In this document: one piece after another, positions 45,975 to 54,900 of the stretch | Layout of the letters: every line of letters begins with the position of its first letter | Numbering within the stretch: the stretch's first letter is position 1 | The notes under the pieces: generated by a model | Databases searched by the model: none | What the model was told of the DNA's origin: nothing | Seen by the model: the letters and a program-made list of their open reading frames with translations, nothing else | Assembly (NCBI RefSeq): GCF_022842375.1 | Contig: NZ_JALHPR010000017.1 | Location: 30,582 to 94,581 of the forward strand | Source: Elioraea sp. | GTDB lineage: Bacteria > Pseudomonadota > Alphaproteobacteria > Acetobacterales > Acetobacteraceae | Length of the DNA stretch: 64,000 nt | Direction: 5' to 3' | Position numbers and translations under genes: made by a program

Positions 45975-47137
45975 GTTCCCTCCACGAGGTAGGACCTGAT
46001 CATCGCCGCGTCGGGCGGTTCCGGCGTGGTGGCGAGGTAGCGTCGGAAGGCGGCCGCCGCCTCCGCCCTCTGCCCGCGCCGCTGCTCGACCAGCCCGATG
46101 CCGCGCCAGGCGGTGGCGGGTGGCCGTGGCGCGGCGGCGGCAATGCGGAAAGCGGCGAGCGCGCGCTCATCGTCGCCCAGGGCCGCGCGCAGGCGATAGA
46201 CCTCGCCGGTCGCGGCATTGAGCCCGGGCTCGTTCGGCTGGCGGGCGAGCAGCCGCTGGAACACGGAAAGCGACCGTTCCGGTCGCCGCAGGCGCACCTC
46301 GTCGGCCAGCATCGTCGGCATGAGCGGTGCGAGTGCCGCCTGGTGTGTATCCTCTCCCATCCTGCCCGTGCCTGCGGCCGAGGCGGCGAGGGTGCGCAGC
46401 GTCTGCTCGCGCTCCTCCGCGCCAGGGTGCGTGGCGAGGAAGGGAACGCCGCGGTCACGCGCGGGCTCGGCGCGCTCCTCGGCCGCCATGCCGGCCCAGA
46501 CGGCGGCGGCCTCGCTCTCGGCGTAGCCGGCCTGGCGCATCGCGGCGAGGCCGAACGTGTCGGCTTCCCGCTCCTGGTCGCGGCTGTAGGCGAAGAGGGC
46601 GGAAATCGCGATCGCCTGCACCGCCTGCGGCCCGCCCTGGACGCCGGCCCCGGCCGTGCCGAGCGCGATGAACGCGGCGATGTCGCCCACGGTGCGGGCG
46701 GTGCGCATGCGGGTCAGCGAGTGGCGCGCAACGAAATGGCCGAGCTCGTGGCCGATCACCGCGGCGAGCTGCGCCTCGTTCTCGGTCCGCAACAGAAGCC
46801 CGGTCCACACCTGCAACATGCCGTTCGGCGCCATCGAGGCGTTGAAACTGGCGTTGCGCACGACGTAGACGCGCACGTCACGGCAATAGGCGCCACCGAC
46901 AGTGCAGGCGATGCCGGAGATGTAGCGTTCGAGGCCAGGATCGTTCACCCGCAGCGGCGAGCGTGCGAGCCGCGCCTCCTCGCGGTCCATGATCGCCCAG
47001 AGGCCGCCTTCGTCGGTTGCCGTCGTCGGGCGTTCGCCGGGGATCAGCGGGCGTTCTGGCGGGGCGCAGCCGAAGCTGCTCGCGACCATGCAACAGCCGC
47101 AGCCGGCGAGGAGCCGCCGCCGCGTCGGCCCGCTCAT
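45971..47137 (-). CDS. lipid-anchored M48-family metalloprotease with TPR tail (BepA-like)
   Basis: A 388-aa envelope protease. Twin-Arg-like RRR and a lipobox-like SSFGC (Cys24) point to export and lipid anchoring. The zinc site is HELGH (130-134) with the third ligand in EREAD (about 189-193). The C-terminal 100 residues form TPR-like helices (ALGDDERALAAFRIAAAA and QRAEAAAAFRRYL). BepA of E. coli degrades stalled outer-membrane proteins, so quality control is the likely job. It overlaps both neighbours by four bases. Confidence 0.85.
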   Translation of the reverse strand: MSGPTRRRLLAGCGCCMVASSFGCAPPERPLIPGERPTTATDEGGLWAIMDREEARLARSPLRVNDPGLERYISGIACTVGGAYCRDVRVYVVRNASFNASMAPNGMLQVWTGLLLRTENEAQLAAVIGHELGHFVARHSLTRMRTARTVGDIAAFIALGTAGAGVQGGPQAVQAIAISALFAYSRDQEREADTFGLAAMRQAGYAESEAAAVWAGMAAEERAEPARDRGVPFLATHPGAEEREQTLRTLAASAAGTGRMGEDTHQAALAPLMPTMLADEVRLRRPERSLSVFQRLLARQPNEPGLNAATGEVYRLRAALGDDERALAAFRIAAAAPRPPATAWRGIGLVEQRRGQRAEAAAAFRRYLATTPEPPDAAMIRSYLVEGT

Positions 47138-47835
47138 CGCGGGAAGCCGTCGAGCAGCGTGCGCGCCGTCTCCCGTGCCGGTTCCGCCGTCCTGAGATCG
47201 CCGACGCCGCGGAGCAGGCGGTTGAACCAGACGATCTCCCCGGTCGAGAGATCGACGAGGGAGGCAAAGCCCGTCTGCACCCCGCCGGGCACGCTGACGC
47301 CGAGGATCGCCGCAGCGACGATCAGCCCGACGCGCCCGGGGCTCGAATGGCTGTCGCGCACCCAGATGAACAGCGCGTAGTCGGCCCCCGTCTGGCCGCG
47401 TAACGCCGCTGCGGGCGCGCCGAGCGTCCAGTCGAACCGTCCCTGCTTCGCGGGTAGCACCAGTGGTCCGCTGTTCCAGTGCGTCTGGATGGCGCGGCCG
47501 ACGGCGCCATGCAGGCGCTGCACCTGGTCGATCGGCACGCGTTGTTCGGCGGTGAGGACGGTCTCATCGAAGCCGCGGAAGGCGAGGCCGCGGCCTGCCT
47601 CCTCCGCCCGCAGCGCCTCGACGAGGTTGCGGTGTGCAGCCTCCGTCCAGTCAGCCTTGGGTTCGAGCGACCCGCCGGCGGAGAGTTCGAAGATCTCGAC
47701 ATCGACCGGCATCATGACGATGGCAGCGACGTCGCTCGGCCGCCGCAACGTTTCCGCACCGCGGTGATAGGTGGCGCAGCCGGACACAAGGATGGCGGTG
47801 AGCACGATCGCGACGATGCGCGCCGTCGTGGGCAT
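47134..47835 (-). CDS. hypothetical lipoprotein
   Basis: A 233-aa lipoprotein; the lipobox is ILVSGCATYH. After that, AIVMMPVDVEIFELSAGG and LFIWVRDSHSSPGR suggest an alternating alpha/beta chain with a short glycine/alanine hydrophobic loop (GLIVAAAILGVSVPGG). No known family is recognised. It is the first gene of the three-gene operon and overlaps the M48 gene by four bases. Confidence 0.72.
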   Translation of the reverse strand: MPTTARIVAIVLTAILVSGCATYHRGAETLRRPSDVAAIVMMPVDVEIFELSAGGSLEPKADWTEAAHRNLVEALRAEEAGRGLAFRGFDETVLTAEQRVPIDQVQRLHGAVGRAIQTHWNSGPLVLPAKQGRFDWTLGAPAAALRGQTGADYALFIWVRDSHSSPGRVGLIVAAAILGVSVPGGVQTGFASLVDLSTGEIVWFNRLLRGVGDLRTAEPARETARTLLDGFPR

Positions 47836-47976
47836 GGCGGGACAATCCACTCTGAAATGGCACACGAAACCGTGAACACATCTCAGCGGAGCGGGATTGC
47901 CCCGTCAAGCACCCCGTCAAGCACGCTGTTGGCGTGATGGCGCGCAGCGCGGCCTGGACGCCCTGCGCCCAGCCCG

Positions 47977-48576
47977 CTACCCCACCTTGGCGGCGGACGG
48001 GTCGATCCAGCCGATATGCCCGTCGTCGCGGCGGTAGACGACGCTGAGCGAGCCGCTCTTGCGCTCGCGGAACATCAGCACCGGCGTGTGCGCGAGGTCC
48101 AGCCGCATCACGGCCTCGCCCACCGTCAGCGTCTCGATCTCCGCCGGCATCTCCGCGACGACGACGCCGTGGATGCCGTTCACACCCTCCGTCTCCGCCT
48201 CGTCATCGGCGCCCGCCGGCTGGTCCTGGCTCAGCACGTACTGCGTCGCGGCCGTCGGACGCTCGCGATGCGCCTGGTCGCGCGCATGGTCGTTCACCTT
48301 GCGGCGATAGCGCCTGAGCCGCTTGCCGACATGCTCGGCCGCGGCGTCGAACGCGGCATGCGCATCCTGCGCCTCGCCCTCGCCGCGCATGATGATGTTG
48401 CGGCCGGCGTGCATCTGGATGTCGCACATGAAGAAGGAGCGGGCCTTCGAGAACACGACCTGCGCCTCCAGCGCATGGTCGAAGTACTTGCCGCTGATGA
48501 TCCCCAGCTGCTCGCCGACATAGGTGCGCAGCGCGTCACCCACATCGACCTGCTTGCCCGAGACGGTGATGTGCAT
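47977..48576 (-). CDS. hpf: ribosome hibernation promoting factor, long form
   Basis: A 199-aa protein that pairs ribosomes into inactive 100S dimers. The N-terminal S30AE domain starts MHITVSGKQVDVGDALRTYV, then a charged linker and a C-terminal dimerisation domain (LTVGEAVMRLDLAHTPVLMF) follow. The long form is usual in alphaproteobacteria. It follows rpoN as in the classic cluster; ptsN is not next to it. Confidence 0.93.
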   Translation of the reverse strand: MHITVSGKQVDVGDALRTYVGEQLGIISGKYFDHALEAQVVFSKARSFFMCDIQMHAGRNIIMRGEGEAQDAHAAFDAAAEHVGKRLRRYRRKVNDHARDQAHRERPTAATQYVLSQDQPAGADDEAETEGVNGIHGVVVAEMPAEIETLTVGEAVMRLDLAHTPVLMFRERKSGSLSVVYRRDDGHIGWIDPSAAKVG

Positions 48577-48653
48577 TGGCGTATTCCTTCCGCCTTTCCG
48601 ACGTCAACGCGCGGTCTTCCCTGGACCGCGCCCCGCCCCGGGAGGTTTCCCGT

Positions 48654-50162
48654 TCAGGCCGGGATCGCCTTCTCCCGCCGCCGCTGGACGGAGGAGGGGA
48701 TGCGAAGGCTCTCGCGGTATTTGGCCACCGTGCGGCGTGCGATGTCCACTCCCTCGCGCTTCAGCACCGCGACGATCTGGTCGTCCGACAGCACGTTCTC
48801 GGGGTCCTCTGTCGTGATCATGTCGCGGATGCGGTGCCGCACCGCTTCCGCCGAGTGGCTTTCCCCGCCGCCGGTGCCCGCGATCGCGGTGGTGAAGAAG
48901 AACTTGAGTTCGAGCGTACCGCGCGGTGTCGCGATGTACTTGTTCGCCGTCACGCGGCTCACCGTGCTCTCGTGCATCTGCACCGCACCGGCGATGTCGC
49001 GCAGGATCAGCGGGCGGAGATGCGAGACGCCGTGGCGGAAGAACGCATCCTGCTGGCGCACGATCTCGGAGGCGACCTTGAGGATGGTCGTCGCGCGCTG
49101 CTGCAGGCTTTTCACCAGCCAGGTCGCGTTCGCCCAGTGCTCGGCGATGAAGGTCTTTTCCTCCCGCGTCCGCGCGCCGGAGGAAACGCGCGCATGGAAG
49201 GTGCCGTTGGCGAGGACCCGCGGCAGCGTCTCCGGGTTCAGCTCGACGATCCAGCCGCCATCGGGGGCGCGCCGCATCAGCACGTCGGGCACGACCGTGG
49301 TCGCGGCCTCGGCCTCGAAGGCAGCGCCCGGCTTTGGGTCGAGCCGCTTCAGCTCGGCCACCATCTCGGTCATGTCCTCGGCGTCGACGCCGCAGATCTC
49401 CATGAGCTTGCGCATGTCGCGGCGGGCGAGCAGCTCGAGATTGTCGATCAGCGCCGCCATCGCGGGGTCGTAACGGTTGAGGTCCGCGAGCTGGACGGCG
49501 AGGCACTCCTTCAGGTCGCGGGCAAACACGCCGGGCGGATCGAAGCGCATCATCTTCTGCCGCACCGCCTCGACGCGCGCGACGTCGCAGCCGAGGTTGG
49601 CGGCAAGCTGGCCAAGGTCGCCGGTCAGCCTTCCGGCCGGGTCGAGCATCGCGATCAGGCAGGCGCCGATCAGGCGCTCGGTCGCATCGCCGCCGGACAG
49701 GCGAAGCTGCTCGGCCATGTGCTCGCGCAACGACCGGCGCTCGACCGCATGGTCCTCGATGCCGCGATCGTCGCCCTCGAAATCGCTGCGCCCGCCGGCA
49801 CCGATCCGCATGCCGTCCATCGGGCCGACGCTGCCATCGGCGCTGCCGCCCTGGTCGTAGACATTGGCGAAATCGGCATCGAGCGGCGCCTCGCCCGCGG
49901 CGGCAACGCTCTCGCCGCTTTCGGTCATGCTCTCGGCGAGCGTCGGGCCGGCGGCCTCCGCCACGGGCTCTGATTCGCCCACGGGCAGCGGCGCGTCGGT
50001 GGCATCGTCGCGCTCGAGCAGGGGATTCTTCTCGAGCTCGCCTTCGAGGAACGCGGCGACCTCCATGTTCGAGAACTGCAGCAGCTTGATCGCCTGCCGC
50101 AGCTGCGGCGTCATGACCAGGGCTTGGCCAAGACGCAGATCGAGACGGGGACCCATCGCCAT
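48654..50162 (-). CDS. rpoN: RNA polymerase sigma-54 factor
   Basis: A 502-aa sigma factor for -24/-12 promoters. Region I (LGQALVMTPQLRQAIKLLQ and LEGELEKNPLLE), an acidic region II, a core-binding region and the C-terminal RpoN box ARRTVAKYRE are intact. It follows lptB by 14 bases. Targets usually include nitrogen genes; gltDB lies near, but I see no convincing -24/-12 site. Confidence 0.95.
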   Translation of the reverse strand: MAMGPRLDLRLGQALVMTPQLRQAIKLLQFSNMEVAAFLEGELEKNPLLERDDATDAPLPVGESEPVAEAAGPTLAESMTESGESVAAAGEAPLDADFANVYDQGGSADGSVGPMDGMRIGAGGRSDFEGDDRGIEDHAVERRSLREHMAEQLRLSGGDATERLIGACLIAMLDPAGRLTGDLGQLAANLGCDVARVEAVRQKMMRFDPPGVFARDLKECLAVQLADLNRYDPAMAALIDNLELLARRDMRKLMEICGVDAEDMTEMVAELKRLDPKPGAAFEAEAATTVVPDVLMRRAPDGGWIVELNPETLPRVLANGTFHARVSSGARTREEKTFIAEHWANATWLVKSLQQRATTILKVASEIVRQQDAFFRHGVSHLRPLILRDIAGAVQMHESTVSRVTANKYIATPRGTLELKFFFTTAIAGTGGGESHSAEAVRHRIRDMITTEDPENVLSDDQIVAVLKREGVDIARRTVAKYRESLRIPSSVQRRREKAIPA

Positions 50163-50176
50163 GACTGGAGCCGGCC

Positions 50177-50977
50177 CTACAGGCTGAACCGGTCGCCGAG
50201 ATAGACGCGCCTGACGCCCTCATGCGCGACGATGTCGCGGGGGCTTCCCTCCATCAGCACCTGGCCGTCATGGAGGATGTAGGCGCGGTCGATGATCTCG
50301 AGCGTCTCGCGCACGTTGTGGTCGGTGATGAGCACGCCGATGCCCCGATCCTTCAGATGTGCCACCAGGTCACGGATCTCGCCCACCGCGATGGGGTCGA
50401 TCCCGGCCAGAGGTTCATCGAGAAGAATGAAGTTCGGGTGAGTGGCCAGCGCGCGGGCAATCTCGACGCGCCGGCGCTCGCCGCCCGAGAGCGCGATCGC
50501 CGGCGTGCGGCGGAGATGGCTGATCGAGAACTCGGCGAGCAATTCGTCGAGGATCGCATCGCGCGCACCCGCATCCGGCTCGACCACCTCGAGCGTCGCG
50601 CGGATGTTCTGCTCGACTGTCAGGCCGCGGAAGATCGAGGCCTCCTGCGGCAGGTAGCCGAGGCCGAGCCGCGCGCGGCGGTACATCGGCAGCGTCGTGA
50701 TGTCGGCGCCATCGAGGGTGATCGTGCCGCTGTCGGGCGCGACCAGGCCGACGATCAGGTAGAAGCAGGTCGTCTTGCCGGCACCGTTCGGCCCGAACAG
50801 GCCGACCGCCTCGCCGCGTTGCACCGAGAGCGAAACGTTCCTGACGACGGGGCGCTTGCGGTAGCGCTTGCCGAGCCCGGTCGCCACGAGCCCTGCGCTG
50901 CCGGCGATGACCTCGAGCGGCTGGCGCGAGCCATCCGGCCGGGCGGGTTCCGCCCGAAGCGCGTTGCCGGCGTTCAT
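50177..50977 (-). CDS. lptB: LPS export ABC transporter ATP-binding protein
   Basis: A 266-aa ABC ATPase that powers LPS extraction. Walker A is GPNGAGKTT, the signature [15 protein letters not shown], Walker [14 protein letters not shown] and the H-loop [10 protein letters not shown]. It overlaps lptA by four bases. The first 25 residues precede the ABC core and may be dispensable. Confidence 0.94.
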   Translation of the reverse strand: MNAGNALRAEPARPDGSRQPLEVIAGSAGLVATGLGKRYRKRPVVRNVSLSVQRGEAVGLFGPNGAGKTTCFYLIVGLVAPDSGTITLDGADITTLPMYRRARLGLGYLPQEASIFRGLTVEQNIRATLEVVEPDAGARDAILDELLAEFSISHLRRTPAIALSGGERRRVEIARALATHPNFILLDEPLAGIDPIAVGEIRDLVAHLKDRGIGVLITDHNVRETLEIIDRAYILHDGQVLMEGSPRDIVAHEGVRRVYLGDRFSL

Positions 50978-51948
50978 CGGCGTGAACCGAGGGGCGGCGG
51001 CGGCGGGGCGAGAACGGCCGGTGCCGGCCGCTCGCGCTCCTCCGGCACGATCAGGCCGGCGACACGGCCGCCGGGAGAGGCGATCAGCCGCGACACGCCG
51101 GTTTTGAGGTTCACCTCGGCCGCGGCACCCTGGAGCTGGTTCTGCCCGCGCGTGATGCCGACATTACCGACCACGCGCGCGATGCCGGTTTCCGGTGTGT
51201 AGATGCCGCGATCGCCGCGAACGAACTCGGCGGCGGTGCGGATGCGCACGTCGCCGAACGCCTCGACGCGGTCGAGCCGCCCGGCTCCCGGTGCCAGCGC
51301 GGCGGAGCCTTGCGCCGCGGGCGCCTGTGCCTGGGCCGCCGGGCGTGGCGCTGGGGCTTGCGCGGGCGCTGAGGCGGCATCGAGGAAATGCGCGACGAGC
51401 GTGTCGGCGGTCATCGACCGGTCGGGCGATGTGACGGTCGCCGCACCGCGCGCCACCGCCATGCGGCGATCGACCCAGTACTCGATCGCGTCACGCGCGG
51501 TGACGATGTCGGTGCCGTTGGTGAGGCTCAGCGCGCGGCCCGTCATCACCAGCACGCGGCGGTCGAGGTCATAGACGGCACGGTCGCCCACGGCGCGGTC
51601 GGTGTTCGAGACGATGCGGACATTGCCGTCAGCCTCGAGGCGCCAGATCTCGCCGGCCCCCGAGCCGATGGCAGCCTGCGCCGTGGCGCCGCCACTTGCC
51701 GCCTCGCCGCCCCGCCCCTCGCTGTTGCGGGCGCGATAGCGCGCGACGAGGCGATCGGCGAAGACGGTGGTGGCACCCCTGATCGCACGCGCGTTGCCGG
51801 ACGCGATCACCGTCTGCTCGTTGCGGTGCCACTCGATCTGCCCGTCGGCGAGGATCTCGATCGGCCCCTCGCCTGAGAGGCCGAGTTCCTGCGCGGTGGC
51901 AGGAACGGCGCCGAGAAGCAGAAGGGCGAGGGCGGCCGCGCGGATCAT
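50974..51948 (-). CDS. lptA: LPS transport periplasmic protein LptA
   Basis: A 324-aa periplasmic bridge protein. Signal peptide [19 protein letters not shown], then OstA-like beta-jellyroll repeats ([40 protein letters not shown]). A Pro/Ala/Gln-rich insert near 200-220 is unusual. The family is usually nearer 180-200 aa, so the insert and Pro-rich tail make it long. It starts at an ATG overlapping lptC. Confidence 0.85.
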   Translation of the reverse strand: MIRAAALALLLLGAVPATAQELGLSGEGPIEILADGQIEWHRNEQTVIASGNARAIRGATTVFADRLVARYRARNSEGRGGEAASGGATAQAAIGSGAGEIWRLEADGNVRIVSNTDRAVGDRAVYDLDRRVLVMTGRALSLTNGTDIVTARDAIEYWVDRRMAVARGAATVTSPDRSMTADTLVAHFLDAASAPAQAPAPRPAAQAQAPAAQGSAALAPGAGRLDRVEAFGDVRIRTAAEFVRGDRGIYTPETGIARVVGNVGITRGQNQLQGAAAEVNLKTGVSRLIASPGGRVAGLIVPEERERPAPAVLAPPPPPLGSRR

Positions 51949-52682
51949 GGCGCGTCCCGCCGCGTCGCCGTCGGGCCCCGCGCGCCAGGCACGAGCACCA
52001 TGCGCGCCGGTCCGCCGAAGATCACGACATCGCCACGATCGCGCAACGTGAAGCCGACCGCGTCGAGTGTTCCCGCAGGTCCCTGCGCGGCGACCGGCTC
52101 GTTGCCCCGTGCCGTGCCTGCGCGGAGATCGACCTCGGCCGCATCGGTCTGCATCTCGTAGCCGCTGTCGTGGAACAGCGCCACGTTGCCCGAGAGATCG
52201 AGCCTGCGCTCCCCGCGATGGAACGTTCCGGCATCGGATTGCAGCATCACCCACGCGCCGTCCTCGAGCGTGACGTCGCCGCGCGGGCGGGCGAGCGCCA
52301 CCGCATCGGCCCCCTGTTCCTGCGTCGCCGTGTCGGCCGACAGCGTGTAGGGCCTGCCGCGATCATCGGTGCCCTGGAAGCGCGGCTCGACCACGCTCGC
52401 CGCACCCGTCGGCACGGTGACGGAGGGCTTGCGGTAGGAGACGCGCACCTGCTCCTCGAGCCCCGTGATCTGCGGCCAGAGGGCAATGAGCGCGAGTGCG
52501 GCGAAGGCGAGCAGCGGCAGGGCCCGCTTGAGCAGGGCGACGGCGAAGCGGCGTCGGGCGAGTGCCGCGGCATCGGGCGTGCGCCGGCGATCGCGCACGA
52601 AGGCACGGAGTTCCGGTGCAGCGGCCTGCAGCTTCGGCTGCATGGGGAGGGAGGCGATCACCGGATCTGCCATTTCCGTCAC
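51945..52682 (-). CDS. lptC: LPS export protein LptC
   Basis: A 245-aa bitopic protein. One TM (LLKRALPLLAFAALALIALW, about 50-69) anchors a periplasmic OstA-like domain (KPSVTVPTGAASVVEPRF, YEMQTDAAEVDLRAGTARG). It starts at a GTG that overlaps the kdsD stop; an ATG three codons on is possible. Confidence 0.85.
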   Translation of the reverse strand: MTEMADPVIASLPMQPKLQAAAPELRAFVRDRRRTPDAAALARRRFAVALLKRALPLLAFAALALIALWPQITGLEEQVRVSYRKPSVTVPTGAASVVEPRFQGTDDRGRPYTLSADTATQEQGADAVALARPRGDVTLEDGAWVMLQSDAGTFHRGERRLDLSGNVALFHDSGYEMQTDAAEVDLRAGTARGNEPVAAQGPAGTLDAVGFTLRDRGDVVIFGGPARMVLVPGARGPTATRRDAP

Positions 52683-53686
52683 GCCACCCCGGCGCGCAGC
52701 AGGTCGTGCACGTGGATGACGCCGACGGGCCTGTCGGCGTCCGTCACGAACAACGCGGTGATCCGGGCCTCGTTCATGATGCGCATCGCCTCCGCCGCCA
52801 GGGCGTCGGGGGCGATCGTGCGGGGCGCTTCTGTCATCACCGAGGCAGCAGACTTCACAAGGAGGTCAGCCGACATCGCGCGGCGAAGGTCGCCGTCGGT
52901 GATGATGCCGGCGAGCGTTCCGTCGGGGCTGGTCAGCCCGAGGCAGCCGAAGCGGCCGGCGGTCATGCGCAGGATCGCCGCTGCCATCGGCGTCCCGACC
53001 GGGGCGAGCGGCACCTCGTCGCCGGCATGCATGAGGTCGCGCACCCGCAGCAGGCGCCGCCCGAGCCGGCCGCCAGGATGGAACACGCGGAAATCGGCGG
53101 CCGTGAACCCTTTCCGCGCAAGCAGCGTGACCGCGAGCGCATCGCCGAGGGCGAGCATCTGGGTCGTCGAGGTGGTCGGCGCGAGGCCCATGGGGCAGGC
53201 CTCTGGCGCATCGGCGAGGATCAGCGCGACGTCGGCATGCTCGGCCAGCGTGCTGCCGGCGCGGCTGGTGATGCCGACCAGCGGGATGGCGAAGCGACGG
53301 GCATAGTCGACCAGGTCGGCCAGTTCCGGCGTCTCGCCGCTGTTGGAGAGGGCGAGAACGGCATCGGCCGCGGTGATCATGCCGAGGTCGCCGTGGCTCG
53401 CCTCTGCCGGGTGGACGAACAGGGCGGGCGTTCCGGTGGAGGCGAAGGTGGCGGCAATCTTGCGCGCGACGTGCCCGGACTTGCCCATGCCGGTGACGAC
53501 GACGCGGCCCGTGGCGCCGGCGATCAGGTCGATCGCACGGGCGAAGCCGGCATCGAGCGCATCGGCGAGTGCGGCCAGGGCCGCTGCCTCGGTCGCGAGC
53601 ACCTGGCGGGCCGCGGCAAGGTCGCTCGCTGCACGGTCGCTGTCGCGGGAAAGCGGCGCGGCGGTGCCGGCCAGGGAACCTGTCAT
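52679..53686 (-). CDS. kdsD: arabinose-5-phosphate isomerase (KpsF/GutQ family)
   Basis: A 335-aa enzyme that makes D-arabinose 5-phosphate for KDO. An SIS domain (about 40-175) with TGMGKSGHVARKIAATFAST and two C-terminal CBS domains (about 205-330, GIITDGDLRRAM, VIHVHDLLRAG) are present. It heads kdsD-lptC-lptA-lptB. The open frame extends upstream through the promoter region; the ATG at 53686 is chosen because it fits the family length. Confidence 0.93.
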   Translation of the reverse strand: MTGSLAGTAAPLSRDSDRAASDLAAARQVLATEAAALAALADALDAGFARAIDLIAGATGRVVVTGMGKSGHVARKIAATFASTGTPALFVHPAEASHGDLGMITAADAVLALSNSGETPELADLVDYARRFAIPLVGITSRAGSTLAEHADVALILADAPEACPMGLAPTTSTTQMLALGDALAVTLLARKGFTAADFRVFHPGGRLGRRLLRVRDLMHAGDEVPLAPVGTPMAAAILRMTAGRFGCLGLTSPDGTLAGIITDGDLRRAMSADLLVKSAASVMTEAPRTIAPDALAAEAMRIMNEARITALFVTDADRPVGVIHVHDLLRAGVA

Positions 53687-53713
53687 GCGTCGATTTTCCG
53701 ATGCCTGACCAAG

Positions 53714-53743
53714 CATGTAGGGCTTGGCCAGAGGCCGGGTCAA
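53714..53743 (-). promoter_or_regulatory. sigma70-type promoter for kdsD-lpt operon
   Basis: On the minus strand TTGACC (-35, 53738-53743) and TACATG (-10, 53714-53719) are 18 bases apart, 28 bases before the chosen kdsD start. Confidence 0.5.
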
Positions 53744-53771
53744 CGGAACGTCGCTCTTGACAGGCAAAACA

Positions 53772-53785
53772 TGTGCCATGGCACA
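53772..53785. promoter_or_regulatory. perfect 14-base palindrome
   Basis: TGTGCCATGGCACA is a perfect dyad in the gap between rnd and kdsD, about 30 bases upstream of the kdsD -35 element. It could be an operator; no regulator is suggested. Confidence 0.35.
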
Positions 53786-53848
53786 CGAACGTGCGCAGGC
53801 GAAGGTTGCGACTTCCTCAACGCCGGTGCGGCAAGCCCCTGGTCAATG

Positions 53849-54499
53849 TCAATGATGGAAGATGTCCGGCTCCTCGTAGCCGAGAAGGTCGAGTTCCGCC
53901 CTCGCCGGCAGGAAGGCAAAGCAGGCCTCGGCCAGCGCAAGCCGCCCCTCGCGGGCGAGCAGGCCCTCGAGCCGCGCCTTCAGCGCATGCAGGTGCATGA
54001 CGTCGGAGGCCGCATAGGCCAGCTGCTCCGGCGTGAGCTCAGGCGCGCCCCAGTCGCTCGACTGCTGCTGCTTCGACACCTCGACGCCGAGGATTTCCTT
54101 GCAGAGGTCCTTCAGCCCATGCCGGTCGGTGAAGGTGCGGACCAGCTTGGCGGCGATCTTCGTGCACCAGACGGGACGCGTCTCGACGCCGAGGAAATGG
54201 TGGAACACCGCGACGTCGAACCTGGCGAAGTGGAACAGCTTCAGCGTCGCGGCATCGGCCAGCAGCGTCTTGAGGTTCGGGCAGTCATAGCCCCGCCCGC
54301 CCAGGCTGGGCGGGACCAGTTGCACGAGGTGGGCATGGCCATCGCCGCCCGAGAGCTGGACGAGGCAGAGCCGGTCGCGGCGCGGGTCGAGCCCCATCGT
54401 CTCGCTGTCGACCGCGACGACGGAGCCGAGCGTGAGCCCCGCCGGCAGGTCATGGCGGTGGAGGTGGATGGTCGTGCCGTTGGCGAAGAGCGTGGTCAT
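53849..54499 (-). CDS. rnd: ribonuclease D, short form
   Basis: A 216-aa DEDDy 3' exonuclease. Exo I is VAVDSETMGLD, Exo II region LFHFARFDVAVFHHF, Exo III YAASDVMHLHALKARL. It lacks the HRDC domains of E. coli RNase D, as is common in alphaproteobacteria. The start is chosen at MTTLFANG; the longer frame upstream is not homologous. Confidence 0.88.
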   Translation of the reverse strand: MTTLFANGTTIHLHRHDLPAGLTLGSVVAVDSETMGLDPRRDRLCLVQLSGGDGHAHLVQLVPPSLGGRGYDCPNLKTLLADAATLKLFHFARFDVAVFHHFLGVETRPVWCTKIAAKLVRTFTDRHGLKDLCKEILGVEVSKQQQSSDWGAPELTPEQLAYAASDVMHLHALKARLEGLLAREGRLALAEACFAFLPARAELDLLGYEEPDIFHH

Positions 54500-54674
54500 C
54501 GGGCTGGGTGGTACCGTGGCTGCCGGAGGGTGCCCGGCGGCAGGCAGGCCAGGCGCAGCGCCGGGGGGAAGGGACAGGCGGCACCATCGCGCAGCGCAGG
54601 GTGCGGCGCAACCGCCCCGCTTGGGCGCGCCGCCTCCGCGTTCCGAAACGGTGAGGTCAGGCTTGGGGGAAGGA

Positions 54675-54761
54675 TGGTGCCCAGGAGAAGACTCGAACTT
54701 CCACGACCTTTCGGCCACAGGTACCTGAAACCTGCGCGTCTACCAATTCCGCCACCTGGGC
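54675..54761 (-). tRNA. tRNA-Leu (anticodon CAG)
   Basis: The minus strand folds as a class II tRNA of 87 bases with an encoded CCA. Acceptor stem GCCCAGG/CCTGGGC pairs perfectly. The D-arm is GGCGGAATTGGTAGACGC, the anticodon stem CAGGT/ACCTG with loop TTCAGGT (anticodon CAG). A long variable arm and the TTCGAGTC T-loop follow. The anticodon reads CUG, the commonest Leu codon in such genomes. Confidence 0.97.
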
Positions 54762-54783
54762 AATGATCGGTGGGAGGGGCGGA

Positions 54784-54812
54784 CGTGTAGCGCCGGGCGG
54801 CGCGGGCGTCAA
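54784..54812 (-). promoter_or_regulatory. sigma70-type promoter for tRNA-Leu
   Basis: On the minus strand TTGACG (54807-54812) and TACACG (54784-54789) are separated by 17 bases. The start point would be some 16 bases before the mature tRNA 5' end. Confidence 0.6.
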
Positions 54813-54900
54813 CGGCGCCAGCGGCGTGGTCGCAGCGCTTGAGCAAGTGGGCCTGCTGGCCACATGGTGCAGGCAGGCGGGCAACAACCAGAGGTGATGC

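Noticed and set aside
47880..47940. A short CCCGTCAAGCAC duplication as a regulatory repeat
   Set aside because: Only two 12-base copies occur and there is no promoter or known motif, so it is likely chance slippage.
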